DNA from: JBHBQE01 sp041776485
GTDB lineage: Bacteria > Bacillota > Clostridia > Lachnospirales > Lachnospiraceae
DNA: 64,000 nucleotides
Direction: 5' to 3'
Assembly (NCBI GenBank): GCA_041776485.1
Contig: JBHBQE010000020.1
Span: 84,660-148,659, forward strand
Shown here in pieces: positions 1 through 8,213 of this stretch; position 1 is the stretch's first letter, and every line of letters starts with the position of its first letter. A model generated the notes under the pieces. That model did no database searches and was not told the DNA's origin. It saw only the letters and a program-made list of their open reading frames with translations. A program made the translations under genes and the position numbers.

Positions 1-1
1 A

Positions 2-43
2 GTAATGAGTATGGAAAAGGTTTATACCAAAACGGCAAAGTAA
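2..43 (+). CDS. C-terminal tail of an upstream gene (partial)
   Basis: The first bases read as an open frame of 13 codons ending in TAA, two bases before the ATG of the next gene. The visible residues, VMSMEKVYTKTAK, are too few to name the protein. The tight spacing suggests it is cotranscribed with the rRNA methylase gene. The frame of the next gene is also open to the window edge, so a longer methylase N-terminus cannot be formally excluded. Confidence 0.4.
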   Translation, partial: VMSMEKVYTKTAK

Positions 44-45
44 GC

Positions 46-834
46 ATGAATATAATTACCAGTACAAAAAATCCCGAGATAAAATTCTTAAGGGAGCTTG
101 TAAAAAAATCTGAAACAAGGAAAAGCAAAGGAGTATTTATTGCTGAGGGTATCCGCCTTGTGGAGGATATTATTAAAAGTAATGTGTATCCTGAAAAGCT
201 ATATATAACAGATGAGATTTTACAGGAAAACAGTAATTATCTTGATTTTGAAGCCGTTATAATAGGGAATAGGGTATTAAATTATATAAGTGATACCAAA
301 AGTCCTCAGGGTATTATTGGAATATTTAAAATACCGGAATATTCGCCGGAAGATATTTTTAAGGGGAATCCGCTGCTTTTAATACTTGAGGATATTAGGG
401 ATCCCGGGAATTTGGGGACAATTTTTAGAAGCTTCGAGGCAGCAGGTGGAACCGGCATTATTTTACTTAATGACTGCACGGATTTGTTTTCACCAAAGTG
501 TATAAGAGCTACCATGGGAAGTGTAATAAGGCTTCCCTTTATTCACTGCGGTAATGTGGAGAAGCTGAAAGAAATAATTGATAAAAATATTAATATATAT
601 GTGGCAAATATGAACGGAAAAGCTCTGTATTCTCTGGATTATACTAAACCAACCGCCTTTGTGATAGGCAACGAGGCAAGGGGTGTGAGCAAAGAAATCA
701 GCTCTCTGGCAACAGAAATAGTATCTATTCCCATGGAGGGCAGGGTAGAATCATTAAATGCAGCAGTTTCAGCATCGATTGTTTCCTTTGAGGCACAAAG
801 GCAAAGATTAGGAGTGGGCTATGAATCTTTCTGA
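46..834 (+). CDS. TrmH/SpoU-family RNA 2'-O-methyltransferase
   Basis: Predicted to methylate a ribose 2'-OH of rRNA or tRNA with S-adenosylmethionine. The first 95 residues fit the SpoU substrate-binding domain (ITSTKNPEIKFLREL, with GVFIAEGIRLVED). The SPOUT knot domain follows, with the three family motifs: LEDIRDPGNLGTIFRS near residue 113, GNEARGVS near 208 and IPMEGRVESLNAAVSASI near 227. At 262 aa it has the usual length of the RlmB/YsgA-like group; which nucleotide it modifies cannot be read from sequence. The frame overlaps the next gene by 14 bases, so the two are probably translationally coupled. Confidence 0.9.
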   Translation: MNIITSTKNPEIKFLRELVKKSETRKSKGVFIAEGIRLVEDIIKSNVYPEKLYITDEILQENSNYLDFEAVIIGNRVLNYISDTKSPQGIIGIFKIPEYSPEDIFKGNPLLLILEDIRDPGNLGTIFRSFEAAGGTGIILLNDCTDLFSPKCIRATMGSVIRLPFIHCGNVEKLKEIIDKNINIYVANMNGKALYSLDYTKPTAFVIGNEARGVSKEISSLATEIVSIPMEGRVESLNAAVSASIVSFEAQRQRLGVGYESF

Positions 835-1522
835 ATATGTAAAGGAATGTGAAAATGAGGGTGTAGATACGTGGAATTCCGTTATGTTTTTATATGGTTC
901 TGCCCTTAAAAAGGTGGAAACCATGCTTGTAATATTAAGTGATGAATTTCAATTCACTCATTCCTACAATCCCATTGAATATATTAAATCACGAATTAAG
1001 AAACCAAACAGTATTACAAAAAAACTGAAGCGTGGCAATCATGATGACGATATGGCTAGTATGGTTAAATATTGCAATGATGTGGCCGGTATAAGGATAG
1101 TATGTTCCTTTACCTCAGATATTTATAAGCTTGCAGAAATGATTGGAAGACAGGGGGATATGAGGTTGGTTTCCATTAAGGATTATATACAAAATCCAAA
1201 GGAAAGCGGATATAAGAGCTATCATATGTTGGTAACGGTGCCTATTTTTCTTGCAGAAAAAATAGTGGATACAGTGGTGGAGATACAGATTAGAACCATT
1301 GCAATGGACTTTTGGGCTTCTCTTGAGCATAAGATATATTACAAGTTTGAGGGGGACGCTCCGGAATATATCAGAAGAGATTTACAGGAATGTTCAGATA
1401 TAGTATCCATGATGGATGCAAAAATGCTCCAATTAAATGAGGCAATACTTAAGGCAAAAAGGGATCAGATAAAAAAGAATGCACATAGAAAATCAGACAG
1501 TATCCTCAGGCAAAAATCTTGA
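821..1522 (+). CDS. relQ: Small alarmone synthetase, RelQ/YjbM type
   Basis: Makes (p)ppGpp by moving pyrophosphate from ATP to GTP or GDP. It has the RelA/SpoT synthetase domain alone: no HD hydrolase domain and no TGS or ACT regulatory domains. Visible family motifs are the basic stretch IKSRIKKPNSITKKLKR, the DVAGIRIVCSF strand, GYKSYHMLV and EIQIRTIAMDFWASLEHK. At 233 aa it matches the single-domain RelQ class. It lies inside the end of the rRNA methylase gene and 66 bases before tig, placing a stress alarmone enzyme next to the protein-quality cluster. Confidence 0.92.
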   Translation: MNLSEYVKECENEGVDTWNSVMFLYGSALKKVETMLVILSDEFQFTHSYNPIEYIKSRIKKPNSITKKLKRGNHDDDMASMVKYCNDVAGIRIVCSFTSDIYKLAEMIGRQGDMRLVSIKDYIQNPKESGYKSYHMLVTVPIFLAEKIVDTVVEIQIRTIAMDFWASLEHKIYYKFEGDAPEYIRRDLQECSDIVSMMDAKMLQLNEAILKAKRDQIKKNAHRKSDSILRQKS

Positions 1523-1588
1523 TTTTATCCTTGGGATATGGTACAGTTTCCAACGAATGTGCATATTTATTTTTAGGAGGAAAAAGAA

Positions 1589-2908
1589 TTGAAGGTATCC
1601 GTAGAAAAATTAGAAAATCAAATGGCGAAACTCACCGTTGAAGTGGAGCCTGAGGTTTTTGAGAAAGCTGTAGAGGTAGTTTATAAAAAGCAAAGAGGAA
1701 AGATTAATGTTCCGGGTTTTAGGAAAGGAAAGGCTCCAAGACAGCTTATAGAGAAGATGTATGGCAGTGAAATCTTTTTTGAGGACGCAGCAGATGAAGT
1801 AATAAGAGAGGAATATCCCAAGGCATATGATGAAAGCGGAGAAGAAATTGTTTCTCAGCCTGAGGTTGATATAGTTCAAATGAAAAAAGGAGAGCCCTTT
1901 ATTTTTACGGCAGAGGTGGCGCTTCGCCCGGAGGTGGTGCTTGGAAATTATAAGAATATCGAAGTGTCCCGTCAGGATGTTTCAGTAACTAAAAAGGATG
2001 TTGATGCGGAAATAGACAAGCTTCTAAAGAGTAATGCCAGAACTGTTGAGGTTACAGACCGTGCTGTTAAGGCTGATGATATAGTTAATATTGACTATGA
2101 GGGTAGGGTCGATGGTGCTCCCTTCGATGGCGGGAAGGCAGAGCGGCATGCCCTGAAGATAGGCTCTAAATCCTTTATTCCCGGGTTTGAAGATCAGATT
2201 ATCGGACATAAGTTGGAGGAAGAATTTGACATTGATGTTACATTCCCTAAGGAATATCATTCAAAGGAATTGGCTGGCAAGGCTGCTGTATTTACCGTTA
2301 AGATAAACGGAATTAAGGCAGAGGAACTTCCCACACTTGATGATGAATTTGTAAGTGATACAACTGAGTTTGAAACTCTTGACGAGCTTAAAAAGGATAT
2401 TAAGGCAAAGGCAAAGGAAAGAAAAGAGGAAGCAGCCAAGAATGCAATAAAATATGAGGCTATAGAGAAAGCGGTTGCAGATTCTAAAATGGAGCTTCCT
2501 GAGGCAATGATAAATACTCAGGTTATCAGTATGCTGAATGAGTATGCCAGGGGTATGGCAGGGCAAGGGATTTCCATGCAGCAATATTTCCAAATGACAG
2601 GCATGAACCGGGAGCAGCTTATGGAGCAAATGCGCCCTGACGCCGAAAAGCAGATTAAAACCAGCCTTGTTTTAGAGGAAATTGCCAAGGCTGAGAAAAT
2701 AGAAATTTCAGAGGCTGATGTGGACGAGCATATTGAGAAAATGGGCAAGATGTATGGAATCGGTATAGAAGACCTTAAAAAGAACATGACCGACAGAGAT
2801 TTAGACAGCATTAAAAAGGAATTGATGAGCTCAAGGGCAGCAGACTTTGTTGGAGAAAGCGCAAAGGAAGCCCCTAAGCCTAAAAAGAAAGATAAAGAGG
2901 AGGAATAA
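1589..2908 (+). CDS. tig: Trigger factor (ribosome-associated chaperone)
   Basis: Binds L23 at the ribosome exit tunnel and shields nascent chains. The three expected parts are present: an N-terminal ribosome-binding domain with the signature VPGFRKGKAPRQL near residue 44, a central FKBP-type peptidyl-prolyl isomerase domain (DIVNIDYEGRVDG, FIPGFEDQIIGHKLEEE) and a long helical C-terminal domain with a lysine/glutamate-rich end. The start is TTG, chosen because AGGAGG at 1575-1580 sits nine bases upstream. The stop codon overlaps the clpP start (TAATG), as in many Firmicutes where tig, clpP and clpX are linked. Confidence 0.97.
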   Translation: MKVSVEKLENQMAKLTVEVEPEVFEKAVEVVYKKQRGKINVPGFRKGKAPRQLIEKMYGSEIFFEDAADEVIREEYPKAYDESGEEIVSQPEVDIVQMKKGEPFIFTAEVALRPEVVLGNYKNIEVSRQDVSVTKKDVDAEIDKLLKSNARTVEVTDRAVKADDIVNIDYEGRVDGAPFDGGKAERHALKIGSKSFIPGFEDQIIGHKLEEEFDIDVTFPKEYHSKELAGKAAVFTVKINGIKAEELPTLDDEFVSDTTEFETLDELKKDIKAKAKERKEEAAKNAIKYEAIEKAVADSKMELPEAMINTQVISMLNEYARGMAGQGISMQQYFQMTGMNREQLMEQMRPDAEKQIKTSLVLEEIAKAEKIEISEADVDEHIEKMGKMYGIGIEDLKKNMTDRDLDSIKKELMSSRAADFVGESAKEAPKPKKKDKEEE

Positions 2909-3498
2909 TGGCTACAATACCTTATGTTATTGAACAAAATAGTCGTGGAGAAAGATCCTATGACATATATTCACGATTATTAAAGGATCGCATAATTTTT
3001 TTGGGTGAGGATGTGAATGATGTAACAGCCAGCCTTGTAGTGGCACAGTTATTATTTCTGGAATCAGAAAATCCAGGAAAAGATATTCATTTATATATTA
3101 ATTCACCCGGTGGGAGTGTAACTGCCGGTTTTGCTATATATGATACCATGCAGTATATTAAGTGTGATGTATCCACTATTTGTGTGGGTTTGGCAGCCTC
3201 TATGGGTGCTTTCTTACTGGCAGGGGGTGCTAAGGGTAAACGTTTAGCGCTTCCTAATGCAGAGATCATGATTCACCAGCCTTCAGGCGGAACAAGAGGT
3301 CAGGCTTCAGAGATTGAAATTGCTGCAGAAAATATTATAAAAACTAAAAAGAAATTAAATGAAATTTTGGCTGCCAATACCGGAAAATCCATTAAGGAAG
3401 TGGAAAAGGATACAGACAGGGATCATTTCATGAATGCCGAGGAGGCAGTTAAATATGGAATTATTGACAAAGTAATTACCAATAGAGCAGATAGTTGA
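2908..3498 (+). CDS. clpP: ATP-dependent Clp protease proteolytic subunit
   Basis: Forms the barrel-shaped serine protease that degrades proteins fed by ClpX or other Clp ATPases. The catalytic triad is visible as Ser98 (in GLAASMGAF), His123 (in MIHQPSGG) and Asp172 (in TDRDHFM), at the same residue numbers as in Bacillus subtilis ClpP. The length of 196 aa is typical. The gene overlaps the stop of tig by one base, and the TTG-initiated extension of clpX would overlap its end. Intact, with no unusual features. Confidence 0.98.
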   Translation: MATIPYVIEQNSRGERSYDIYSRLLKDRIIFLGEDVNDVTASLVVAQLLFLESENPGKDIHLYINSPGGSVTAGFAIYDTMQYIKCDVSTICVGLAASMGAFLLAGGAKGKRLALPNAEIMIHQPSGGTRGQASEIEIAAENIIKTKKKLNEILAANTGKSIKEVEKDTDRDHFMNAEEAVKYGIIDKVITNRADS

Positions 3499-3515
3499 AA
3501 GTAGGAAGGACAAAT

Positions 3516-4817
3516 ATGTCATCAAAGGGTGGAGATAGAATACGATGCTCCTTTTGCGGGAAATCTCAGTCAGAGGTTAAAAAGCTTATTGCCGGTCCTA
3601 ACGGAACCTATATATGCGATGAGTGCGTAGAGGTGTGCAATGATATAATTGAGGAGGAATTTGACGAGGATTTTGTTGAGGAACCTGAAGATAAGCCCAG
3701 CATAAACCTGTTAAAGCCAAGAGAAATAAAGGAATTTCTGGATGATTATGTCATAGGGCAAAATGAAGCTAAAAAGGTATTAAGTGTAGCAGTTTATAAT
3801 CATTATAAGCGTGTAATGAACAATGATACTGTCCCAGTGGAACTGTCGAAGAGCAATGTATTGCTGTTAGGACCTACCGGCAGCGGAAAAACCCTCCTTG
3901 CCCAGACTCTGGCAAGAATCCTGGGAGTACCTTTTGCTATAGCGGACGCAACCACATTGACTGAAGCCGGATATGTGGGAGAAGATGTGGAAAATATCCT
4001 TCTTAAGATTATACAGGCAGCTGATTTTGATATTCAAAAGGCGCAGGTGGGTATAATTTATATTGACGAAATAGATAAAATAAGCAAAAAATCTGAAAAT
4101 GTATCTATTACGAGAGATGTTTCAGGTGAGGGTGTGCAGCAGGCTCTTCTTAAAATATTAGAGGGTACTGTAGCCAGCGTACCGCCACAGGGTGGCAGAA
4201 AGCACCCTCAGCAGGAACTTCTAACTATTGATACAAAGGATATTCTTTTTATTTGCGGCGGAGCCTTTGAGGGAATAGACAAGATTATTGAGTCCAGGCT
4301 TGATACTAAAAGTATTGGATTTAATGTTTCGATTTTAGAAAAAGGACACTCAAATATGAGTGAATCTGAATTAATGAAACTGGCGCAGCCTCAGGATTTT
4401 GTTAAATATGGGTTAATTCCTGAGTTTATTGGCAGAGTGCCTATTAATGTGGCATTAGAGGAACTGGACGAAGAAGCATTATTTAGGATTTTAACCGAGC
4501 CTAAGAACTGTTTGGTAAAGCAGTACAAAGCATTGTTTGATATGGACGGAGTTGCACTGGATTTTGAAAAGGAAAGTCTGGAGGAGATTGCCAGGAAAGC
4601 ATTGGAACGCAAAACCGGTGCCAGAGGTCTTCGCTCTATAATGGAAAATGTTATGATGGATTATATGTATAATATCCCCTCTAAGGAGGATGTGAATAGT
4701 CTTACCATAACCAGAGAAATTGTAGATGATAATCTTCTTTTGGTGGAAAAGCCTCAGGAGGAGCCGGATGAAGCTCCTGAGAAAACGCCTGAAAAGGAAG
4801 TTAAGGAAAGTGCCTAG
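3516..4817 (+). CDS. clpX: ClpX, ATPase subunit of ClpXP
   Basis: Unfolds substrates and feeds them to ClpP. The N-terminal zinc-binding domain has Cys11, Cys14, Cys34 and Cys37. The AAA+ module shows Walker A GPTGSGKT at 119-126, Walker B IIYIDEIDKI, the pore loop GYVGED and the sensor region IPEFIGRVP. The C-terminal tail is acidic and rich in proline. An in-frame TTG at 3495 would overlap clpP, but the ATG at 3516 is preferred because AGGAAGG lies at 3503-3509. The stop overlaps the GTG start of the next gene. Confidence 0.96.
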   Translation: MSSKGGDRIRCSFCGKSQSEVKKLIAGPNGTYICDECVEVCNDIIEEEFDEDFVEEPEDKPSINLLKPREIKEFLDDYVIGQNEAKKVLSVAVYNHYKRVMNNDTVPVELSKSNVLLLGPTGSGKTLLAQTLARILGVPFAIADATTLTEAGYVGEDVENILLKIIQAADFDIQKAQVGIIYIDEIDKISKKSENVSITRDVSGEGVQQALLKILEGTVASVPPQGGRKHPQQELLTIDTKDILFICGGAFEGIDKIIESRLDTKSIGFNVSILEKGHSNMSESELMKLAQPQDFVKYGLIPEFIGRVPINVALEELDEEALFRILTEPKNCLVKQYKALFDMDGVALDFEKESLEEIARKALERKTGARGLRSIMENVMMDYMYNIPSKEDVNSLTITREIVDDNLLLVEKPQEEPDEAPEKTPEKEVKESA

Positions 4818-5404
4818 TGATAATAAAAAAAGCCTCCTTAGATAATGTCATTGGCATATCAAGTCAAATTCCCAGACATAATATACCTGAGGTTGCTTTT
4901 ATCGGACGCTCCAATGTGGGAAAATCCTCTCTTATAAATACCCTTTTGGGACGAAAGTCCTTTGCCAGAACTTCCGGCAAACCCGGCAAAACCCAAACCA
5001 TAAATTTTTATAATGTTAATAACAGTATATACCTGGCTGATTTGCCCGGATATGGCTATGCCAATGCTCCTAAATCTGAAACGAAAAAATGGGGCGATAT
5101 GGTGGCAAGGTATTTTAATGAGTCTAAAATGCTAAGAGCGATATTTCTTTTATGCGACCTAAGGCATGAGGCAACCAAGCTTGATTTAAGTATGTTTGAA
5201 TGGATACATTATTTAGAGTATCAGCCGATAATAATAGCAACTAAGGCGGATAAAATCAAGCCCTCAAAAGTTGATTCCAATATAAAGCTTTTGAAGAACT
5301 CTTTAAATACAAAGGAAGCGATTGTAGTCCCCTTTTCCTCAGTAACAGGTCAAGGGAGAGATACTATTTTGGATTTTCTCGACCAAATCATAGAAAATGA
5401 ATAG
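4817..5404 (+). CDS. ysxC: Ribosome biogenesis GTPase YsxC/EngB
   Basis: An essential-type GTPase needed for 50S subunit assembly. The TRAFAC GTPase motifs are in order: G1 GRSNVGKSSL near residue 30, a conserved G2 threonine region (KPGKTQTINFY), G3 DLPGYGYA near 73 and G4 TKADK near 140. The 195-aa length is usual for the family. It starts at GTG overlapping the clpX TAG, with AAGGAAAG just upstream, so it is likely coupled to clpX. The end converges with the - strand pilT gene two bases away, with no clear terminator hairpin between them. Confidence 0.95.
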   Translation: MIIKKASLDNVIGISSQIPRHNIPEVAFIGRSNVGKSSLINTLLGRKSFARTSGKPGKTQTINFYNVNNSIYLADLPGYGYANAPKSETKKWGDMVARYFNESKMLRAIFLLCDLRHEATKLDLSMFEWIHYLEYQPIIIATKADKIKPSKVDSNIKLLKNSLNTKEAIVVPFSSVTGQGRDTILDFLDQIIENE

Positions 5405-5406
5405 GT

Positions 5407-6453
5407 TTATTTTATTCGTTCCGGATGAGTGGCATAGGTCATGGCAACTTCTCTTGAAATTATCCCTTGATTCAGCAAGTTTTTGATACTTTCGTCCATG
5501 GAGCACATTCCTGTCTGACCGCTACCGGAGAATATTACTCCCTCTATTTGAAATACTTTATTGTCCCTTATCATATTTCTAATAGCTGTATTTACTACCA
5601 TAATTTCATAGGCAGGAGCCACTTTTCCGTCAATTGTGGGAATTAACTGCTGACTAACTACGGCATTAAGGCAGGCAGAAAGCTGAACTGCAATCTGGTG
5701 CTGCTGATTAGCCGGGAATACATCTATAATGCGGTTTATGGTATTTGCAGCTCCGATTGTATGAAGGGTGGATAAAAGCAAATGCCCTGTTTCAGCAGCG
5801 GTCATGGCGACGGATATTGTCTCAAAGTCACGCATTTCTCCCAGCAAAATAACATCGGGACTTTGTCTTAAGGCAGCACGAAGGGCAGATACGTAGGATT
5901 TAGTATCAAGCTCCACTTCCCTTTGGCTTACTATACTTTTATCATGGCGATGCAGGTATTCTATAGGGTCTTCCAGAGTGATTATATGGTCGTGCCTGGT
6001 TTTATTTATATGGTCAATAATACAAGCTAGAGTGGTAGATTTGCCGCTTCCTGCAGGACCCGTTACAAGAATCATTCCATTTGAATAATTTCCCAAGTCA
6101 ACAATACTTTGTGGGATACCGAGTTCCACAGGATTGGGCAGTTCAAAACTGATAATACGCATAACTGCAGACAAGGACCCTCTCTGCTTAAAAGCACTAA
6201 CCCTAAATCTGGAGAATCCGGGGACAGCAAAGGAAAAGTCATCATCACCAAGTTCCTCGAGGATATTTATATCCCTTTTATTGGCAAGCTCATATATTTC
6301 CGCAAGTAATTGCTTTGTATCTGCGGGAAACAGCTTGGTGCCGCCATCAGAATGTATTATACCGTTTTTACGATAGGAAACCGGAAGTCCTGCCACTATA
6401 AATATATCGCTGGCTCCAACATCAACTGCGTGTCTTAAAATATCTTCAATCAT
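5407..6453 (-). CDS. pilT: PilT-type retraction ATPase
   Basis: A hexameric secretion ATPase that powers type IV pilus retraction or a related filament motor. It has a PAS-like N-terminal half, Walker A GPAGSGKST at 132-140, the Asp box TLEDPIE near 159, Walker B VILLGEMRD near 201-209, the His box STLHT, and the PilT hallmark AIRNMIRD at 290-297 (usual form AIRNLIRE). Length 348 aa is typical of PilT rather than of PilB, and the tetracysteine of PilB is absent. It is the last gene of an eleven-gene - strand operon that lacks a PilB, so either the extension motor is encoded elsewhere or this ATPase works alone. Confidence 0.92.
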   Translation of the reverse strand: MIEDILRHAVDVGASDIFIVAGLPVSYRKNGIIHSDGGTKLFPADTKQLLAEIYELANKRDINILEELGDDDFSFAVPGFSRFRVSAFKQRGSLSAVMRIISFELPNPVELGIPQSIVDLGNYSNGMILVTGPAGSGKSTTLACIIDHINKTRHDHIITLEDPIEYLHRHDKSIVSQREVELDTKSYVSALRAALRQSPDVILLGEMRDFETISVAMTAAETGHLLLSTLHTIGAANTINRIIDVFPANQQHQIAVQLSACLNAVVSQQLIPTIDGKVAPAYEIMVVNTAIRNMIRDNKVFQIEGVIFSGSGQTGMCSMDESIKNLLNQGIISREVAMTYATHPERIK

Positions 6454-6465
6454 AGAATACCCTTT

Positions 6466-6879
6466 CTATGGAATTAATAATTGCATGGTATCTTTTGTTT
6501 CCCAGGTCTTGGTATTTACAATTTGCCACTTAGTTATGGCAAAATATTTATTTTCTACTGGATAGGAAAGAGGCTCAAGAGTAATATCAAGCTTTTCATA
6601 TTCATTTATATCATAAGATAAATTAACTTGCGAGGAAATAGTATAGGAATTATTCTTTTTTACAGATTCTGCTATGGAAAGAAGCTCTCTTTGGGCATAA
6701 TTTTCAGCTTTGTAATATTCTCTGGTATTATTTGCCAGGGTCTTACTTCTTTTATACTCATTGGTGGATGTGGTAAGTGTAATGGCGGAAAAGGTAAAAA
6801 GGCACAAAACAAGGAATACCACAATAAGCAGTGATATCCCGGGGTTTATAGGCGGATTGATGGTTTTTTTGTTATTCAT
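6466..6879 (-). CDS. Small single-span protein, PilX-like (minor pseudopilin candidate)
   Basis: A 137-aa protein with a short basic N-terminus, one hydrophobic helix at about residues 15-35 (ISLLIVVFLVLCLFTFSAI) and a polar C-terminal domain that starts with a long amphipathic helix (TNEYKRSKTLANNTREYY). This layout is that of PilX/GspK-type accessory subunits, but there is no clear G-F-x-x-x-E prepilin cleavage site. I do not recognise a named family. It lies 12 bases before pilT and 5 bases after the next pseudopilin-like gene, which is the main reason for linking it to the filament machine. Confidence 0.6.
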   Translation of the reverse strand: MNNKKTINPPINPGISLLIVVFLVLCLFTFSAITLTTSTNEYKRSKTLANNTREYYKAENYAQRELLSIAESVKKNNSYTISSQVNLSYDINEYEKLDITLEPLSYPVENKYFAITKWQIVNTKTWETKDTMQLLIP

Positions 6880-6884
6880 TGGCT

Positions 6885-7331
6885 TTAATATAATCCTTGT
6901 TCTACATATAGTTGATAAATATCCGTAGGATTTTCACCCTGCTTTGTAAAGATTATATCGCAACTAAGCAGGTTATTTGTAACCTTTGGACAAACTCTTA
7001 AGACATATGGTGCATTTTCTATATCCTCTGTTGGCTCAAAGCTTTTAGAATATCCTATAATGCAATTCCCTTTTGAAAGTTCAAAGGAATCGGAAAAATA
7101 ACTATTTAAATTAGCATTTATATTATCTAAATTTGAATCGGAATGGATGACCTCAGCAGCATTTTGAACTATATTTACCGCATTGTTCAGCTCATAGGAA
7201 TTTTTATGGAGTACATGTGATCTTGCAAAGGAGGACACACAAATGCTGGAGGCTATACAAAACAATAGAATTGCCAGAATTAGTTCCATTAAAAACAGGC
7301 TGGAGGAGGAAGCACGCTTATGCTTTATCAT
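6885..7331 (-). CDS. Prepilin-like protein with atypical cleavage site
   Basis: 148 aa. The N-terminus is basic (MIKHKRASSSS), followed by LFLMELILAILLFCIASSIC. The glutamate fits the conserved Glu5 of type IV pilins if cleavage falls after the third serine of the SSSS run. The usual Gly at -1 is replaced by Ser and the usual Phe at +1 by Leu. A single hydrophobic helix is followed by a soluble domain with three cysteines. It overlaps its upstream neighbour by four bases. A prepilin peptidase would have to come from another locus. Confidence 0.6.
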   Translation of the reverse strand: MIKHKRASSSSLFLMELILAILLFCIASSICVSSFARSHVLHKNSYELNNAVNIVQNAAEVIHSDSNLDNINANLNSYFSDSFELSKGNCIIGYSKSFEPTEDIENAPYVLRVCPKVTNNLLSCDIIFTKQGENPTDIYQLYVEQGLY

Positions 7332-7870
7332 TTTGCCACCTCACCTTCAGCATAGAGGGGAAGTTCAATTATACCCTCCGTTTTATTATCATTAGTAGAA
7401 TGTATGGATACCAGTCGATTTTGTTCTTTTCCATCTCTTGTGATTGAAAGGGAGATAATATTGGAGTTTAAAAATTCAGGCTCAAAGGAGTCTGCCGTGA
7501 AAAGAACAGTTCCACCATCCGGTGAAATTTGGGTGTTTTTGGCAGCAGTAAAATATTCTCTCAGGGATCCGTTATAGGCATAGATATAAGTAATATATAT
7601 TTCACCATCTATTTCCTGAGCGATTTCCAGTGTATCCAAATCCCCAATATGCCCAATGGATATATTTCCACTGCAGTCTTGGGATTTAATTTTTCTGGTT
7701 AAATAGGACATAGAAGTGCTTTCGTCATATTGAATATTGGACTCCTGTACTATGTGCCGGTAAGTGCTGGCTGCATACAATATGATAAAAAGTGCACTTA
7801 ATGTAAACACTAAGAATAACACAACAGGAAACAATATCTCCATTCTTCCCTTACTTGCTTTTATATTCAC
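7328..7870 (-). CDS. Membrane-anchored protein of unknown function, pilin-operon associated
   Basis: 180 aa with one N-terminal transmembrane helix (about residues 13-33, LFPVVLFLVFTLSALFIIL) and a beta-rich outside domain. The overall look resembles the DUF4860-type proteins found in clostridial type IV pilus-like operons, but that family name comes from memory and was not checked. The body contains repeated aromatic/acidic strands (GEIYITYIYAYNGSLREYF). Four-base overlaps with both neighbours show tight translational coupling. A structural (minor subunit) or assembly role is inferred from position only. Confidence 0.6.
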   Translation of the reverse strand: MNIKASKGRMEILFPVVLFLVFTLSALFIILYAASTYRHIVQESNIQYDESTSMSYLTRKIKSQDCSGNISIGHIGDLDTLEIAQEIDGEIYITYIYAYNGSLREYFTAAKNTQISPDGGTVLFTADSFEPEFLNSNIISLSITRDGKEQNRLVSIHSTNDNKTEGIIELPLYAEGEVAK

Positions 7871-8205
7871 TGTTTTGACCTTTCTACAACAGTAATTTCC
7901 GGCATAATATTTTCTCCTCTAACAGTATAGTCCACAAAGAAACTGTTTTTGTCATAGGCAAGCTGGTACAGGTTTTCAATTTCTTCCAGAGAGGAAGGAT
8001 AACTTCCGTAAACAGAGTAGTGGTAAATCACATTTTTCTGTAGAGCATTTTGCAGGCTTTCTCGTTGTCTTTCAATACTTCCGGAGGATAATGTTCCGGT
8101 GGCATAAAGGAAAAACAGAAATATTCCTACAAAAAAGAATATGGAAAATCCGATTTTTTTTCTGGAGAATTGTACACTTTTCGCGCCAAAGGAAAATCTG
8201 TTCAT
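7867..8205 (-). CDS. Small single-span hypothetical protein
   Basis: 112 aa. A basic N-terminus (NRFSFGAKSVQFSRKK) precedes one hydrophobic helix at about residues 18-40, then a soluble segment (SLQNALQKNVIYHYSVYGSYPSSLEEIENLY) resembling the region after the first helix of pilins and pseudopilins, where a YG-x-YP-x-SLE-like motif recurs in GspG-like proteins. There is no obvious prepilin peptidase site. It sits between the PilC-like platform gene and the next small membrane protein, with eight bases to the former and a four-base overlap with the latter. Confidence 0.55.
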   Translation of the reverse strand: MNRFSFGAKSVQFSRKKIGFSIFFFVGIFLFFLYATGTLSSGSIERQRESLQNALQKNVIYHYSVYGSYPSSLEEIENLYQLAYDKNSFFVDYTVRGENIMPEITVVERSKQ

Positions 8206-8213
8206 ATTTATAC

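Noticed and set aside
2518..2937. Long - strand open frames inside tig and similar ones across other core genes
   Set aside because: They lie wholly antisense to well-supported genes, with low-complexity translations and no ribosome-binding sites.
3495..3515. TTG 3495 as the clpX start
   Set aside because: AGGAAGG is correctly spaced for ATG 3516, and the extra residues are not part of the ClpX N-terminus.
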